Below, piece after piece: positions 23,713-32,514 of a DNA stretch of 64,000 nucleotides. The DNA comes from Chitinophagaceae bacterium UBA4407 (GTDB lineage: Bacteria; Bacteroidota; Bacteroidia; Chitinophagales; Chitinophagaceae), in contig DGQT01000001.1 of the NCBI GenBank assembly GCA_002390845.1, positions 124,001-188,000 of the forward strand, given 5' to 3'. Below the pieces are notes generated by a model that was not told where the DNA came from, did no database searches, and worked only from the letters and a program-made list of their open reading frames with translations. The position numbers were made by a program, and so were the translations under genes. The first letter of the stretch is position 1, and each line of letters begins with the position of its first letter.

Positions 23713-26127
23713 TTATGCTTCAGGAAAAAGTCTTTTAAGGAAAGGCCTTTTCTCAGTTTTTTCTTCTTCGTGGTAATAACCAAAATCCTCATCGAACCGG
23801 TATCCAAAACCATAACCCTGGTTGTAGCCTGGAACAAGCTGAACGTCGTTGAGTATTACATAAATATTTTTGAGTTTATTATTAGACTTAAGGTCTTCAA
23901 TAACATCAATATGTTTTTTGTAGGTCACTTTTTGCCTTACAACGTAAAGTGTGAGATCCGAATAACGACCTACAACCAGTGCATCTGTTACAACAGCAGC
24001 AGGTGGGGTATCGATGATAATGAAATCGAATTTCCGCCTCATTTCTTCGAATAGAACTCCCATCTTATTGTTCAGTAATGTTTCTGAAGGGTTGTCAACA
24101 AGGTCTCCTGAAGACAACGCCCACAAATTTTCATTAATGCCCGATGGCTGTATAATTTCATTGAGTGTAGCACCTTTTTCAAAGTAGTCGCCAAGACCAA
24201 TTTTATTGGGCAGGTCAAGATCTGCTGTCAATTGCGCTTTACGCAACTCCATATCCACGAGCAGTACTTTTTTACCCGACAAAGCCATTGCACATGCAAG
24301 GTTTAATGATACAAAAGTCTTGCCCTCGCCACTAACAGTAGAAGTACACATGATTACCTTTTCGTTTGCACCAGTCATGTTAAATAAAAGGTTTGTTCGG
24401 AGTGTTCTGAATTGTTCTGCTACTGCCGTTCTTGATTCTTTTGTAACAACTACCGGGTTGGTGGATTTAGTTTGGCTTATTTCTGCAATCAAAGGGGCTG
24501 AAGTTGAGCCAACAATATCTGAAGGGGTAATTACTTTACTATTGGTAAGTTCATTGATGAGTATTACTGCTGAAGGAATTACCAGGGCTAAAAATATTGC
24601 AGCAATAATTACAATTGCTTTATTGGGCCAATAAGGGTATACACCCGCCTGTGCAGGATCAATAACAGTTATGGGAGCTATGTTATTGGATTTTGTAACC
24701 TGTGTTTGCTCCCTTACAGTAAGCAGATAAAGGTAAAGCTGCTGAAGCACATCTTGCCTTCTTGAAGCTTCAAGATATTGCCTTTGCTGAATCGGTGCTT
24801 TTGATACGCGGTTTTGTATAGTACTGTTCAATTCCTGTGCACTTGCAGCAGTATAAGAAATTGATTCTTTATAAGTTTTGAGGATATTCTTTAAAATACC
24901 TCTTGTAAGCGCCAATTGGTTATCGATATTTTTAACCGCAGGGTTATTTTCAGTAGTTGTCTGCAACTGGGTTTCTCTTTGCGACTGCAGGTTATTATAT
25001 TTTTGAACCTGTGAAACATAGGTCTGATCGTCAATGGAGCTGGTAGTTGGTAAAGGTGTATTTACCCTGGTAGGGTCATTCAAATAACGCTCTACCAATT
25101 CAACGGCTTTCATTTTATCCTGCTGGGCCTGCAAAGACTTACTAGCTTCACTGCTTTCACCAATAAGTGATTTGCCCATTTCATTGATATCTGTAATACT
25201 ACCAGATGTTAATACTCCCTGAACACGAACTTCTGCAGCACTCAGTTCTCTAGCAACGCCATCTATTCTTTCGTTGATAAAAGATATTGTGCTGTCTGCA
25301 ACCGCATTGTTGGCATCAACATGCCTTTGCACATACAGATGAACAAGATGGTTTACAAAATCTTCTCCTTTCTGCGGTACGGAAGCATCAAGGGTAATAT
25401 CCATTGATGTAGTATTTTCCGCAGAAAGGAAAGTTAATAGCCCTTCAGAGTACTGTACATAGGTTGCGCCAAAAGGTGCAATTTTTAAACCTAATGGCAG
25501 GTTGGGGTCTTTTACCGGAGGCACATCAGGATTTTGTTTTAAAACAAATGTGCAATATTTCAATTTTACGGTATCTCCCCATGTTTGCGTAAAAGTATCA
25601 TCAGAAAAATCATCTATAAATTTCACTTTATCGTTATCGATACGTACATCCCATGCCAAAGGATTATCCAACCCACTTTTTAGTGTAATGAGATCTATTA
25701 AAAAAGGTGAGCGGTTATACACTTCAGAGAATCTGATATCGCCTTGCGCCCAGTAAGAAACATTAGTTTGAAGGTCACGTATGGTTTGTTCAATCAACGT
25801 ACGTGCGTGAATCTGCTGCAATTCATTGTTTACATCTGTTTGTTGTGAAAACAGGCTAAGTTCGTTCAGCATATTTGTTTCGGTAACGCCGCTCTGAATC
25901 TTATTTGCGTTTTGCCCATTTACTAAAACCCTTGATGTAATTGTAAATGCAGGGATAGCGTACAGGATATACAGTACTCCTAAACCTACACAAAGAATAA
26001 GTGAAAGCATATACCACTGCCAGTTGCCTACCACTTTAGCAACCAGGTATTTAAAATCGAATCCATCACTACCACTGTTATAACTGGCAATACCTGCATT
26101 ACCGTTTGTATTGTTAGTACTTTCCAT
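23713..26127 (-). CDS. wzc: Wzc-type chain-length regulator and tyrosine autokinase (BY-kinase)
   Basis: An 804-residue inner-membrane protein. It has the Wzz-type N-terminal segment with a membrane helix near residues 35-58, a long coiled-coil periplasmic region (about 60-500) with the GNVR-type part, and a second membrane helix near residues 505-527 (AIVIIAAIFLALVIPSAVIL). The cytoplasmic BY-kinase domain has Walker A SGEGKT (about 599-604), Walker A' LLVDMELRK and Walker B FIIIDTPP. The C-terminal tail holds a tyrosine cluster (Tyr at about 768, 772, 776, 784 and 785), the usual autophosphorylation sites. It governs polymer length and export together with Wza. It follows wza by 62 bases. 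Confidence 0.93.
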   Translation of the reverse strand: MESTNNTNGNAGIASYNSGSDGFDFKYLVAKVVGNWQWYMLSLILCVGLGVLYILYAIPAFTITSRVLVNGQNANKIQSGVTETNMLNELSLFSQQTDVNNELQQIHARTLIEQTIRDLQTNVSYWAQGDIRFSEVYNRSPFLIDLITLKSGLDNPLAWDVRIDNDKVKFIDDFSDDTFTQTWGDTVKLKYCTFVLKQNPDVPPVKDPNLPLGLKIAPFGATYVQYSEGLLTFLSAENTTSMDITLDASVPQKGEDFVNHLVHLYVQRHVDANNAVADSTISFINERIDGVARELSAAEVRVQGVLTSGSITDINEMGKSLIGESSEASKSLQAQQDKMKAVELVERYLNDPTRVNTPLPTTSSIDDQTYVSQVQKYNNLQSQRETQLQTTTENNPAVKNIDNQLALTRGILKNILKTYKESISYTAASAQELNSTIQNRVSKAPIQQRQYLEASRRQDVLQQLYLYLLTVREQTQVTKSNNIAPITVIDPAQAGVYPYWPNKAIVIIAAIFLALVIPSAVILINELTNSKVITPSDIVGSTSAPLIAEISQTKSTNPVVVTKESRTAVAEQFRTLRTNLLFNMTGANEKVIMCTSTVSGEGKTFVSLNLACAMALSGKKVLLVDMELRKAQLTADLDLPNKIGLGDYFEKGATLNEIIQPSGINENLWALSSGDLVDNPSETLLNNKMGVLFEEMRRKFDFIIIDTPPAAVVTDALVVGRYSDLTLYVVRQKVTYKKHIDVIEDLKSNNKLKNIYVILNDVQLVPGYNQGYGFGYRFDEDFGYYHEEEKTEKRPFLKRLFPEA

Positions 26128-26189
26128 ATTACTGATTAATTTAAAATTATAGCTTGAAAATCACGCACGGATTTTATAGAAGGTTGATC

Positions 26190-27011
26190 CTATTTAAATA
26201 ACAATCTTGCCGTTAGTACAGTTAAAAAAGATAAGCCGGCTGCAATAAGTGCAAAATTCCTGTTGCGGTAAGCATCGGTGCTTTCTACTTTTGATGCAGA
26301 CGCTTCTACATAAACAACATCATTGGGGCGTAGGTAAAAATAAGGGGAACTTATACTTTTAGAACTATCAAGATTTAATCTTGTAATTTCTTTGTTACCG
26401 TCATTATCACGAATGATCATCACATTATCCCTTTTTCCATAAATGGTCAAATCACCAGCAAGGCCTAATGCTTCAATAAGCGTTGGCTTTTCATTGGGAA
26501 CAAGAAAAGTTGAAGGATTCTTAACTTCACCAAGAACAGTTACTTTGAAATTAGCGAACCTTACATTAACAACAGGGTCTTTAAAATAAAACGAGATCTT
26601 CGAAAAAACTGTATCCCGTATTTGCTCAGTTGTTAAGCCTTTTACATAAACATTTCCAATATAAGGCATGTGAATATACCCGGTTTTACTAATCAAATAA
26701 CCTGTAACAGTAGCCTGAGAGCTTGTACTTGAACCAGCAACAGCACCAGAATTTACCGGAAGATTACCCTGGTTCAATATACTGTTTGCCTGAGGATCGA
26801 GCGTCTGAACAACGATATTCAAAATATCATCAGTTCTAACTACAGGTGAAGAAAACGTAGCCAAAGGAACATATTTCACCGATACTGTATCAGGTATATC
26901 CTTAAGAATTGCAATTCTTTCAGTTCTGCACGACGACATAGAAAACAAAATAAGTATAATTACAAAAGCCGGGGTAGTTTGCATGTTGATAATGGATTTC
27001 AAATTTTTCAT
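26190..27011 (-). CDS. wza: Polysaccharide export lipoprotein Wza-like (SLBB/Poly_export)
   Basis: A 273-residue outer-membrane polysaccharide export protein. The signal ends in a lipobox with F-S-M-S-S-C at residues 23-28. The Poly_export domain follows (VRTDDILNIVVQTL, then GYLISKTGYIHMPYIGNVYV), then an SLBB-type beta-grasp (KVTVLGEVKNPSTFLVPNEK, LIEALGLAGDLTIYGKRDNV). The C-terminus has a hydrophobic helix (NFALIAAGLSFLTVLTA) ending in LLFK. It forms the outer-membrane exit channel with Wzc. It is the first gene of the exopolysaccharide run and has a good promoter upstream (27042-27072). Confidence 0.92.
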   Translation of the reverse strand: MKNLKSIINMQTTPAFVIILILFSMSSCRTERIAILKDIPDTVSVKYVPLATFSSPVVRTDDILNIVVQTLDPQANSILNQGNLPVNSGAVAGSSTSSQATVTGYLISKTGYIHMPYIGNVYVKGLTTEQIRDTVFSKISFYFKDPVVNVRFANFKVTVLGEVKNPSTFLVPNEKPTLIEALGLAGDLTIYGKRDNVMIIRDNDGNKEITRLNLDSSKSISSPYFYLRPNDVVYVEASASKVESTDAYRNRNFALIAAGLSFLTVLTARLLFK

Positions 27012-27041
27012 TGAGTTACTGTTGGTTATTTAAAATGTATG

Positions 27042-27072
27042 CAAATGTAAAGGCGATGGGTATTTAGTCCAA
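27042..27072 (-). promoter_or_regulatory. Promoter of the exopolysaccharide operon
   Basis: On the minus strand, TTG (27070-27072), 20 bases, then TACATTTG (27042-27049) fits the Bacteroidota TTG-N19-21-TAnnTTTG pattern. Transcription would start about 20 bases before the wza ATG. It is the best-matching promoter I found in the window. Confidence 0.7.
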
Positions 27073-27202
27073 AAAGAAATTGAAACATAGGTTTTTGTAA
27101 GAAGCTTTTAAGCTAAAGGTGTAAATTTAGAAGCTAATTTAAGCTGATATTAATATTAAAATAACTTAGTAAAGTTCTTCATTTTTGTATTATCTGCAAC
27201 AA

Positions 27203-27592
27203 CTACATAAAATCCGACCTTAATATCCATGTATGATGATCCTCATCCACATCGTCTTCCGATATAAGTTCTACATTCAATTTGGAAGAAGTTTTCTTTG
27301 CTACAAGGTTCCTTTTCTCTATAGGTCTGTAATTATCTTTTTCAAAGCGCAACGTATAACTACCTGTTGGTAACGACAGGATTTTATATTGCCCCAGTTC
27401 ATCAGTTACAACTTTTTGCTCACCGTTTATTGAAATTCCCCTCGCAATAATTACCACATCAGCTATTGGTTTTTTTGTAACTGCATCTGTAACTGTTCCC
27501 GTAAAAGAACAATCACCGCAAACTTTATTTTCACTGGCAAAGCAAATGAAACTGAAAGTGGTAAAGATGAAACCAATAAGCAGGGATTTCAT
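27203..27592 (-). CDS. Small secreted carboxypeptidase-regulatory-like domain protein
   Basis: A 129-residue protein from the ATG at 27592 (the frame extends six bases further only to a TTG). The signal peptide runs to about FASEN. The mature part is one CarboxypepD_reg-like beta-sandwich: FTGTVTDAVTKKPIADVVII, then LGQYKILSLPTGSYTLRF, the usual transthyretin-like pattern. A CGDC pair sits just after the signal. It ends with an acidic stretch (EDDVDEDHH). Such domains usually sit at the start of TonB receptors. Here one stands alone, upstream of the exopolysaccharide operon and on the same strand. The role is unknown, possibly adhesion or envelope-related. Confidence 0.75.
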   Translation of the reverse strand: MKSLLIGFIFTTFSFICFASENKVCGDCSFTGTVTDAVTKKPIADVVIIARGISINGEQKVVTDELGQYKILSLPTGSYTLRFEKDNYRPIEKRNLVAKKTSSKLNVELISEDDVDEDHHTWILRSDFM

Positions 27593-27737
27593 AAACAATT
27601 ATTTTGATTTTATAAAGTTATTGCTTTTATCCATTTGTAAAAGTCCTTAACATATTTTAACAGAATTCATTTATCAACAACGATGCATTAATCTTCTTTA
27701 ACCATTTTCTATAGTTAGTAAAACCGTTGAATAAATT

Positions 27738-28035
27738 ATTTTTTACCCGGCTAAAGATTTTTATAGCAGCTTTACTTGCCACGCTCGTTTCACAGTTCCT
27801 CTTTCATGGCAACATTTAAGCGAGGCGTGGCAGCCTGTCCCGAATTCATTTCGGGATCGCCCTCTTGTACTTTCTGGTTATGAAGCAGCAGTTAGCCGGT
27901 TCACAAGTTTGCCTGGAAGCTGTTTAAATTTTATTTGCAACATTGTGCGGGAAGCTGACGATGCCATTTTTACAACCGATGAACGGATTGCGACGCAACG
28001 AAGATGCTATGAAAGTTGCTGCTGGTATCACAATC
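27738..28035. repeat. Arm-repeat, full element, types C/D
   Basis: The left arm has TTTTTTACCCGGCTAAAG, CAGCTTTACTTGCCACGCTC, then the C hairpin closing at CGAGGCGTGGCAG and a CCCGAATTCATTTCGGG stem (27839-27855). The right arm (about 27978-28030) has GATGAACGGATTGCGACGCA and ACGAAGATGCTATGAAAG, the D type. It fills half of the 590-base space before the permease gene. I see no gene in the rest. Confidence 0.8.
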
Positions 28036-28148
28036 ATTTTTTTAAAACTTTTGAGTGAGGGCAAAGTTCAACAGTTAAAACCCCCAAACTAAAAAAACAG
28101 TTTTCTATTAACTGCTTACTTCAATGAATAAATACCCACTAATTAAAT

Positions 28149-28156
28149 TATATTTG
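28149..28156 (+). promoter_or_regulatory. Possible -7 box of the permease gene
   Basis: TATATTTG matches TAnnTTTG. Transcription would begin near 28163, after the alternative GTG at 28159 and before the ATG at 28186, which supports the ATG as start. No TTG is seen at -33. Confidence 0.4.
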
Positions 28157-28185
28157 ATGTGTTTCCCCAACGTGAAAATATACTT

Positions 28186-29439
28186 ATGCTAAAATCGCTC
28201 TCTATATTCTGGAACAGTTTTAAAATGTCGGTACAGGAGCTTAACAATAATAAGTTGAGAAGCTCTCTTTCGCTTATCGGTATTGCGTTTGGCATTTTCT
28301 GTATTATTGGTGTACTTGCAACAATTGGAAGCCTTGAAAATAAAATCCAGTCCGATATAAAATCACTTGGCACCAACACCATTTATGTAATGAAATGGCC
28401 CATTGGTACAGGCGATGATTATCCATGGTGGAAATACGTAAACCGTCCGCAACCTAAATATGCCGAAGAAAAGTTCGTTAAGGAAAAATCTACCCTTGCC
28501 AAATATGTATGCTCTTTTAACTCAACCAACACTACAATTTCTTATCAGAACAACCAGTTAAACAATGCAGGAATATTCGGTGTAAGTGACGAGTTTTCTA
28601 TGATGCAGGCCATTACCGTGGTATATGGCCGGTATCTGAACGAAACAGAGTTTATCAGGGGCAATGCGGTGGGGGTAATGGGTTACGATAACGCCGAAAA
28701 ACTTTTTGGCAAACCCGAAAAAGCTGTAGGTAAACAGGTAACTTTTGATGGTAAAAAAATCACCATTGTCGGGGTTTTAAAAAAGCAGGGACAAAACTTC
28801 GGACCGGGTTTTGATTATGATTTCTGTGTTATTATTTCGCGTAATCTGTATGCCAGTATTTACGATGTAACCAATCCCTACAATGATTCTTTCATAATGG
28901 TAAACGGTAAGGATAATGTAACCCCCAAAGCACTCATCGATGAACTCGAAGGCATCATGCGGCAAATACGAAGGCTTGGCCCTAAAGACGAAGATAACTT
29001 TGCACTCAACGATATCAATGTTTTCAGCCAGCAGGTAAGTGGTTTCTTTGGCAGCGTAAATATTGGTGGTTGGGCAATTGCCACACTAAGCCTTATTGTT
29101 GGCGCATTTGGCGTAGCCAATATTATGTTTGTAACTGTTCGTGAACGCACCAGCCAGATTGGTTTAAAAAAAGCAATAGGCGCAAAAAAACGCACCATAC
29201 TTACGGAGTTCTTATTAGAGAGCGCATTCCTTTGCATCGTTGGCGGGTTAATTGGTTTATTAATGGTTTGGCTGCTTTCACTCGCATTAAGTGCTGTGTT
29301 GCCTTTCCCTATTGTTATAGCACCGAACATCATAATTCTTGCTTTCAGTATCTGCGTTATCCTGGGTATTCTTTCCGGTATTATTCCGGCTTCTATAGCT
29401 GCAAGAATGAATCCGGTTGCCGCCATACGAAGCCATTAA
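28186..29439 (+). CDS. MacB/FtsX-type ABC transporter permease
   Basis: A 417-residue inner-membrane protein. One membrane helix sits near the N-terminus (SLSLIGIAFGIFCIIGVLAT), followed by a large periplasmic MacB core domain (about residues 45-275) and three C-terminal helices ending in AARMNPVAAIRSH. The FtsX-type segment ANIMFVTVRERTSQIGLKKA precedes LTEFLLESAFL. It should be the permease half of a mechanotransmission ABC system, such as a macrolide, lipoprotein or peptide exporter. No ATPase gene of this family is adjacent, so the partner is elsewhere. An in-frame GTG at 28159 is possible, but the ATG fits the promoter and family better. Confidence 0.88.
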   Translation: MLKSLSIFWNSFKMSVQELNNNKLRSSLSLIGIAFGIFCIIGVLATIGSLENKIQSDIKSLGTNTIYVMKWPIGTGDDYPWWKYVNRPQPKYAEEKFVKEKSTLAKYVCSFNSTNTTISYQNNQLNNAGIFGVSDEFSMMQAITVVYGRYLNETEFIRGNAVGVMGYDNAEKLFGKPEKAVGKQVTFDGKKITIVGVLKKQGQNFGPGFDYDFCVIISRNLYASIYDVTNPYNDSFIMVNGKDNVTPKALIDELEGIMRQIRRLGPKDEDNFALNDINVFSQQVSGFFGSVNIGGWAIATLSLIVGAFGVANIMFVTVRERTSQIGLKKAIGAKKRTILTEFLLESAFLCIVGGLIGLLMVWLLSLALSAVLPFPIVIAPNIIILAFSICVILGILSGIIPASIAARMNPVAAIRSH

Positions 29440-29477
29440 ATATTCCTGCAATTGCTGGTTACCGATTGTAATTATTA

Positions 29478-29690
29478 CGATACCAGCTATAGTATTTCAT
29501 AGCATCCCGGTTGCGTCGCAATCCGTTCATCTGTATGGCTTTTGGCAACTTTAAGCGGGTGGCAACCACAACCCCGTTGTTTTTTGTTTTAAACATGGTT
29601 GAATCCACAGCCTTAAGCCGAAGCATAATCAAACCGTTCAAAAGTGCGACGCAACTAAAGCCCAATTCATGTTCAAAAGCCCACCTCAAA
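29478..29690. repeat. Arm-repeat, full element, types D/A
   Basis: The left arm has ATTTCATAGCATCCCGGTTG then GCGTCGCAATCCGTTCATC. The right arm (from about 29628) has AAACCGTTCAAAAGTGCGAC, GCAACTAAAGCC and an AAAAGCCCACCTCAAAAA outer end. The core before the right arm (CAGCCTTAAGC, ATAATCAAA) matches the element at 22512-22726. The 330-base space before tgt holds only this element and the tgt promoter. Confidence 0.82.
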
Positions 29691-29746
29691 AAATCTGTCT
29701 AAAAAAACTACAAACCATAAACCACAAACTACAAATTTCTTCCTTC

Positions 29747-29754
29747 TATCTTTG
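29747..29754 (+). promoter_or_regulatory. Possible -7 box of tgt
   Basis: TATCTTTG fits TAnnTTTG and lies 15 bases before the ATG, predicting a very short leader. No clear -33 TTG. Confidence 0.4.
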
Positions 29755-29769
29755 CCGCCTTAACATTTT

Positions 29770-30909
29770 ATGCCAGCACTCATATTTCAATTAGAACATT
29801 CCGATACTGCCAGCAAAGCAAGAGCCGGTAAGATTTCTACAGATCACGGAGAAATTCTTACGCCTATTTTTATGCCGGTAGGTACGGTGGGCAGCGTAAA
29901 AGCGGTAACCCAGCAACAATTGAAAGATGAAATAAAAGCACAGATCATTCTTGGCAATACGTATCATTTATACCTGCGCCCGGGTATTGAAGTGCTGGAA
30001 GCAGCAGGTGGGCTTCATAAATTTAATGGCTGGCCAAAACCCATACTTACAGACAGCGGCGGCTACCAGGTTTTCTCGCTGGCGGCTAACAGGAAAATAA
30101 AGGAGGAAGGTGCCCTGTTTCAATCGCATATCGACGGCAGCAGGCATCTTTTTACACCCGAAAGCGTAATGGATATCCAACGTAGCATTGGTGCCGATAT
30201 TATTATGGCTTTCGATGAATGTCCGCCTTACCCAAGCGAATACAGTTATGCAAAAAAAAGCATGGAACTTACGCATCGCTGGCTCGACAGGTGTTTTACA
30301 CGGTTTAATGAAACACCAGATAAATATGGTTACACCCAAAACCTGTTTCCCATTGTTCAGGGTGGTACTTATAAAGACCTGCGCCAGCAATCCTGCGAAT
30401 ATGTTGCATCAAAAGAAGCGACAGGTAATGCCATTGGTGGTTTAAGCGTAGGCGAACCCGAACAAATGATGTACGATTTTACTGCACTGTGTGCAGAAAA
30501 CCTTCCCGAAAATAAGCCCCGCTATTTAATGGGTGTAGGTACCCCATGGAATATTTTAGAATGTATTTCGCTGGGTATAGATATGTTCGACTGCGTAATG
30601 CCCACACGCAATGGCCGCAACGGAATGCTGTTTACCACGCAGGGCGTTATCAACATAAAAAATAAAAAATGGGCAACAGATTTCTCGGTTATTGATGAAG
30701 GCCTGCCCTGCGAAACAAGTAATTATTACAGCAAAGCCTATTTGCGACATTTGTTTGTAGCAGGCGAAATACTCGGGCTGCAGATTGCCTCTATACAAAA
30801 CCTTTCTTTTTATTTATGGCTTGTTGGCGAGGCAAGAAAACATATTTTGACCGGTGACTTTGCTTCGTGGAAAACAGAAACCACGGGGAGGCTTAAGCAG
30901 CGTTTATAA
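29770..30909 (+). CDS. tgt: tRNA-guanine transglycosylase with a degenerate zinc site
   Basis: A 379-residue enzyme that exchanges guanine-34 of GUN-anticodon tRNAs for the queuine precursor preQ1. The fold and active site are intact: TDSGGYQVFSL with Asp95, GGLSVGEPEQMM, and the nucleophile Asp274 in GIDMFDCVMPTRNGRNG. The C-terminal zinc site is not: the positions matching E. coli Cys302, Cys304, Cys307 and His333 are Leu312, Cys314, Ser317 and Gln343, with exactly conserved spacing (2, 3, 26). Three of four ligands are lost, yet surrounding residues (NYYSKAYLRHL, AGEILGLQIA) are well kept. The gene is followed after 69 bases by lptF/G and probably shares its transcript. Identity is sure; zinc loss is read directly from the sequence. 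Confidence 0.94.
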   Translation: MPALIFQLEHSDTASKARAGKISTDHGEILTPIFMPVGTVGSVKAVTQQQLKDEIKAQIILGNTYHLYLRPGIEVLEAAGGLHKFNGWPKPILTDSGGYQVFSLAANRKIKEEGALFQSHIDGSRHLFTPESVMDIQRSIGADIIMAFDECPPYPSEYSYAKKSMELTHRWLDRCFTRFNETPDKYGYTQNLFPIVQGGTYKDLRQQSCEYVASKEATGNAIGGLSVGEPEQMMYDFTALCAENLPENKPRYLMGVGTPWNILECISLGIDMFDCVMPTRNGRNGMLFTTQGVINIKNKKWATDFSVIDEGLPCETSNYYSKAYLRHLFVAGEILGLQIASIQNLSFYLWLVGEARKHILTGDFASWKTETTGRLKQRL

Positions 30910-30978
30910 CAACTTGGCAACAAGTTTTACAATACTTTTGGCGATAATCAATAAAAACCCCTTTATGGGGATTGAGGC

Positions 30979-32070
30979 ATGAAGAAACTAGACTGGTACA
31001 TACTAAAAAAATTCCTTACTACTTTTTTCTTTGCCATATTTCTCTTTACCATCATTGCCGTTGCAGTAGACATCAGCGAAAAAACAGATGATTTTGTAGC
31101 ATCAGGGTTAAGTATAAAAGAAATTATTCTTCAGTATTACGTTGGTTTTGTTCCTTATATAATTGCGCTGCTTTTTCCACTGTTTGTATTTATTGCCGTT
31201 ATTTTTTTTACTTCGAAAATGGCCGTGCAAAGCGAACTGATCGCTATATTGGCAAGCGGTACCAGCTTTAACCGCATGATGCGCCCCTACTGGATCGGCG
31301 GAATAACGCTTGGTTTAATTTCGCTGATCGGGGCAAATTTTTATATACCAAAAGCCCAACAGGTACGTACCACTTTCGAAGCAAGGTATGTAAATGCAAA
31401 TTCCACATACGATCCCTTGGTAAGCAGGAACAGGAACATTTATTTCAGAATTGATTCCTTTACCTATGCAGGTGTTCGCAATTATGATACAGCTTCAAAA
31501 GCAGGCGGCCCTTTTTTTATGCACCGCGTAAAGAACAACCAGATGGTTTACAATCTTCGCTCTGAGTCCATACGCTGGGATACCGCCAAAAAGAAATGGA
31601 ACCTGAACCAGGCAATTGAACGCAGTATTAACGGGCTTAACGAAAAAGTAAGTCTTACGCCAAAAAAAGAAATGCTGTTTAACTTTAAACCCTTCGATCT
31701 TAGCCACGACGAATATGCAAAAGATAAACTTACCACACCCGAATTGCAGAATTTTATAGCGTTGGAAGCCCTGCGTGGCTCCGAAGGGCTTAATGCATTG
31801 CTGGTTGAAAAATACCGCCGGGTTGCTACACCGGTTGCCGTGCTTATCCTGTCAATTATAGGGGCGGTTGTGGCCAGCCGAAAGGTTAGGGGTGGCAGTG
31901 GTTCGCACATCGCTATTGGCTTTGTACTGGCTGCTGCGTTTATATTAATGGATCGGTTTTCTACCATCTTCAGCACCAAAGGCAGCCTTCCCCCCGTAAT
32001 AGCAGCTTGGATACCCGATCTTGTTTTTATGTGCGTAGCTGTTTACCTGTACCGGCGGGCGCCCAAGTAA
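30979..32070 (+). CDS. LptF/LptG-family permease (YjgP/YjgQ)
   Basis: A 363-residue inner-membrane protein of the LptF/LptG family, part of the ABC complex that extracts lipopolysaccharide and sends it to the outer membrane. Three N-terminal helices (residues about 12-35, 55-75, 98-120) are followed by a periplasmic jellyroll-like domain (about 125-260) and three C-terminal helices. KLDWYILKKFLTTFFFAIFL and LIAILASGTSFNRMMRPYW are family landmarks. It follows tgt by 69 bases on the same strand. A small CCCC-TTTAT-GGGG hairpin lies directly before its start codon. The sequence alone does not distinguish LptF from LptG. Confidence 0.88.
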   Translation: MKKLDWYILKKFLTTFFFAIFLFTIIAVAVDISEKTDDFVASGLSIKEIILQYYVGFVPYIIALLFPLFVFIAVIFFTSKMAVQSELIAILASGTSFNRMMRPYWIGGITLGLISLIGANFYIPKAQQVRTTFEARYVNANSTYDPLVSRNRNIYFRIDSFTYAGVRNYDTASKAGGPFFMHRVKNNQMVYNLRSESIRWDTAKKKWNLNQAIERSINGLNEKVSLTPKKEMLFNFKPFDLSHDEYAKDKLTTPELQNFIALEALRGSEGLNALLVEKYRRVATPVAVLILSIIGAVVASRKVRGGSGSHIAIGFVLAAAFILMDRFSTIFSTKGSLPPVIAAWIPDLVFMCVAVYLYRRAPK

Positions 32071-32084
32071 ACATTTATTATTTC

Positions 32085-32452
32085 CTTTTTTACCGGCAGT
32101 ATTGCTACTATCACCGCTTGTTGTGTCACTCACTTGTACGTTAGGTACTGCTATTCAGCATTGTGCGGCCGGTATTACAAAACCCAAAGGTCAAGTGCTG
32201 CAGATGTGTTTTTTAAAGGTTCGTTCTCTTAAATTATTCTTCGTTGTTGTTTTTAAAATATCAGCATTTATTTATTGGCAACATTCTTTCAAATGTTTTG
32301 TTTTTCGAAAGCAACTTGTTTTATCTTTACCAGCATACTGTAAGTGTATTGAAAAGGGGATGAAGGTTTGCAAATTGTTGCCATAAGTTATAGTGTACAA
32401 GTGTGCGACGCAACAATGCTTAATTGAAATACTCAGGCCGGGCTAAAAAAAT
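32085..32452. repeat. Arm-repeat, full element, types B/A
   Basis: The left arm has TTTTTTACCGGCAGTATTGC, TACTATCACCGC and TTGTTGTGTCACTCACTTGT. The right arm (about 32393-32450) has GTGTACAAGTGTGCGACGCA, ACAATGCTTAATTGAAAT and GGCCGGGCTAAAAAAA. The 250-base core is AT-rich and holds no gene I trust. This element fills the space between lptF/G and citrate synthase. Confidence 0.85.
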
Positions 32453-32514
32453 ATCAGGAAAAAATCCGGCCCGCCGCCGATGTTCAGGAAAATCATTACT
32501 AAAAATAGATTGCA

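Noticed and set aside
29511..29702. Short frame reading through the D/A repeat element
   Set aside because: The translation derives from the arms and core and the same kind of frame appears at 22486-22722; no start signal or protein character.
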